64,000 nt of DNA, from the NCBI RefSeq assembly GCF_021398715.1, contig NZ_CP090347.1:868001-932000 (forward strand). The letters are read 5' to 3'. Each line of letters starts with the position of its first letter. The first letter of the stretch is position 1. Below the pieces are notes generated by a model. The model made no database searches and was not told where the DNA came from. It worked only from the letters and a program-made list of their open reading frames with translations. Below are positions 63,300 to 64,000 of the stretch, in pieces. A program made the position numbers and the translations under genes. This DNA comes from Microbacterium binotii (GTDB lineage Bacteria; Actinomycetota; Actinomycetes; Actinomycetales; Microbacteriaceae).

Positions 63300-63500
63300 T
63301 CACTCGTCCGTATGGAAGCCCGCCGCCTTGTGTGTGCCGTCGCAGAACGGCTTGATGCTCGACAGTCCGCAGCGGCACAGGGCGACGGTGCGACGACGGC
63401 GCTCGACGGCGTTGCCGGCCGCATCCACGATCCGCGCCTCGCCGCGCACGAGCAGCGGGCCGTCCGGATAGGCAGTGATCGTGACGGGCTCATCGCTCAT
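63300..63500 (-). CDS. CDGSH iron-sulfur domain protein
   Basis: 66 residues. The mitoNEET-type cluster motif is complete: C-R-C-G-L-S-S-I-K-P-F-C-D-G-T-H, giving three Cys and one His for a [2Fe-2S] cluster. The N-terminus ITAYPDGPLLVRGEARI is typical for the short bacterial form. A redox or cluster-transfer role is expected. Its ATG overlaps the stop of the upstream heme-oxygenase-like gene by 4 bp, so the two proteins are made together. Confidence 0.93.
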   Translation of the reverse strand: MSDEPVTITAYPDGPLLVRGEARIVDAAGNAVERRRRTVALCRCGLSSIKPFCDGTHKAAGFHTDE

Positions 63501-64000
63501 GCGGCACCGCCACGCAGCGAGGAGACGCCGTTCGTGAAGGCGTCGTACATGTGCTGCGCGACCCAGCCGTCGACGGCGAGGCACGCGGCGGCGCCGAACA
63601 TGATGTCGGCGAGGAGATCGGGTCGGTCCTCCGCCAGGGTGCCCGCGAGATCCCGGCCGGCGATCTGCTCGTGCACGGCGTCGGCTTCGACGTGCTCGTC
63701 GAAATAGTCGGTCACGTCCTCGCCGTAGCCGAGCCGGCGAAGGCCGTCGCCGTAGAGACGATTGGGGATCGACGACGTCATCTCGAAGGCGGCCAGGTGG
63801 CCGACGATGGCGCCGAGCAGGCGACGGTTCAATCCGAACATCGACATCGCGTTGTGCGAGGCCAGGGTCACGGCCGGAACGTCGTCGACATACGCGCCGT
63901 AGCGATCATCGAGGCCGGCGGCGCGGATGGTGCGCGCGAAGATCTCGGCATGCACGCGGTCGGGGCGGCCCCCGCCGTACTCATCGGACTGGATTTCCAC
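63497..64000 (-). CDS. Iron-containing redox enzyme / heme-oxygenase-like protein (5' part outside window)
   Basis: 167 residues are visible and the frame runs off the right edge, so the N-terminal part is missing. Motifs: EIQSDEYGGGRPDRVHAEIF, LASHNAMSMFGLNRRLLGAI, GHLAAFEMTSSIPNRLYGDG and YFDEHVEADAVHEQIAGRDL. The Glu/His pattern (EYGGG, GHLAAFE, DEHVEADAVHE) fits the di-iron site of heme-oxygenase-like oxidases. Full-length members have about 300-350 residues. The co-translated CDGSH protein is a likely electron partner. The substrate is unknown. Confidence 0.85.
   Translation of the reverse strand: MEIQSDEYGGGRPDRVHAEIFARTIRAAGLDDRYGAYVDDVPAVTLASHNAMSMFGLNRRLLGAIVGHLAAFEMTSSIPNRLYGDGLRRLGYGEDVTDYFDEHVEADAVHEQIAGRDLAGTLAEDRPDLLADIMFGAAACLAVDGWVAQHMYDAFTNGVSSLRGGAA

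Overview
The window is about 70% G+C with dense, short-spaced genes, many GTG starts and frequent 1-4 bp stop/start overlaps. The gene content points to a high-GC actinobacterium of the family Microbacteriaceae, most like Microbacterium. Supporting signs are a DUF7882-type small protein, LAxTG/LPxTG surface proteins, an arsenate-mycothiol-type ArsC, malate:quinone oxidoreductase, an aspartokinase with the corynebacterial-type internal beta start, a 6C small RNA beside a Tad cluster, and the acs-tad-topA-tmk-holB gene order also seen in mycobacteria. No phage, insertion sequence or CRISPR array was seen. This reads as ordinary chromosome with some accessory cassettes. Layout, 1-8.4 kb: the 3' part of an AraC regulator, a DUF7882 protein and tRNA-Ser are followed by a divergent arsenic cassette (arsR-arsN1 to the left, arsO-arsC to the right, palindromic operators between) and a moxR-DUF58-transglutaminase operon on the minus strand. 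8.4-21.1 kb: SRP RNA, a CoA-transferase, pta-ackA, a beta-phosphoglucomutase-like HAD enzyme with a GH65 disaccharide phosphorylase, dnaX-recR and a ThrE-type exporter. 21.2-30.2 kb: lysC and asd, separated by an opposing AAA-ATPase/TPR-membrane gene pair, then mqo, tdk, a DUF1295 membrane enzyme and a HAD-IIB phosphatase. 30.2-40 kb: tRNA-Pro, a large repeat-containing surface protein, a bifunctional PASTA penicillin-binding protein coupled to a metallophosphoesterase, DUF4177 and RidA proteins, an LAATG surface protein, and an unusual DNA-binding-domain/membrane-transporter-like fusion. 40-55.1 kb: acs, 6C RNA, a compact Tad/Flp cluster, topA-tmk-holB-peptidase, tRNA-Thr, an MMPL transporter and a nicotinamidase. 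55.1-64 kb: a lipoprotein, a WxL-like cell-surface locus (purple acid phosphatase ending in a WxL-like domain, a DUF916 membrane protein, and an LPATG protein encoded convergently with a HupE/UreJ permease), an NhaA-DsbA fusion, and a CDGSH/heme-oxygenase-like pair. How the genes work together: pta, ackA and acs give reversible and irreversible acetate activation. GH65 plus the phosphoglucomutase-like enzyme form a phosphorolytic disaccharide pathway. lysC and asd start the aspartate family. The ars genes reduce arsenate, are predicted to act on organoarsenicals, and are predicted to acetylate arsinothricin. Most notable are the WxL-like surface system, the HTH/ECF-S-like fusion flanked by palindromes, a three-copy palindromic repeat family of about 72 bp, and a recurrent TANNNT-N6-start arrangement that predicts leaderless mRNAs for about ten genes.
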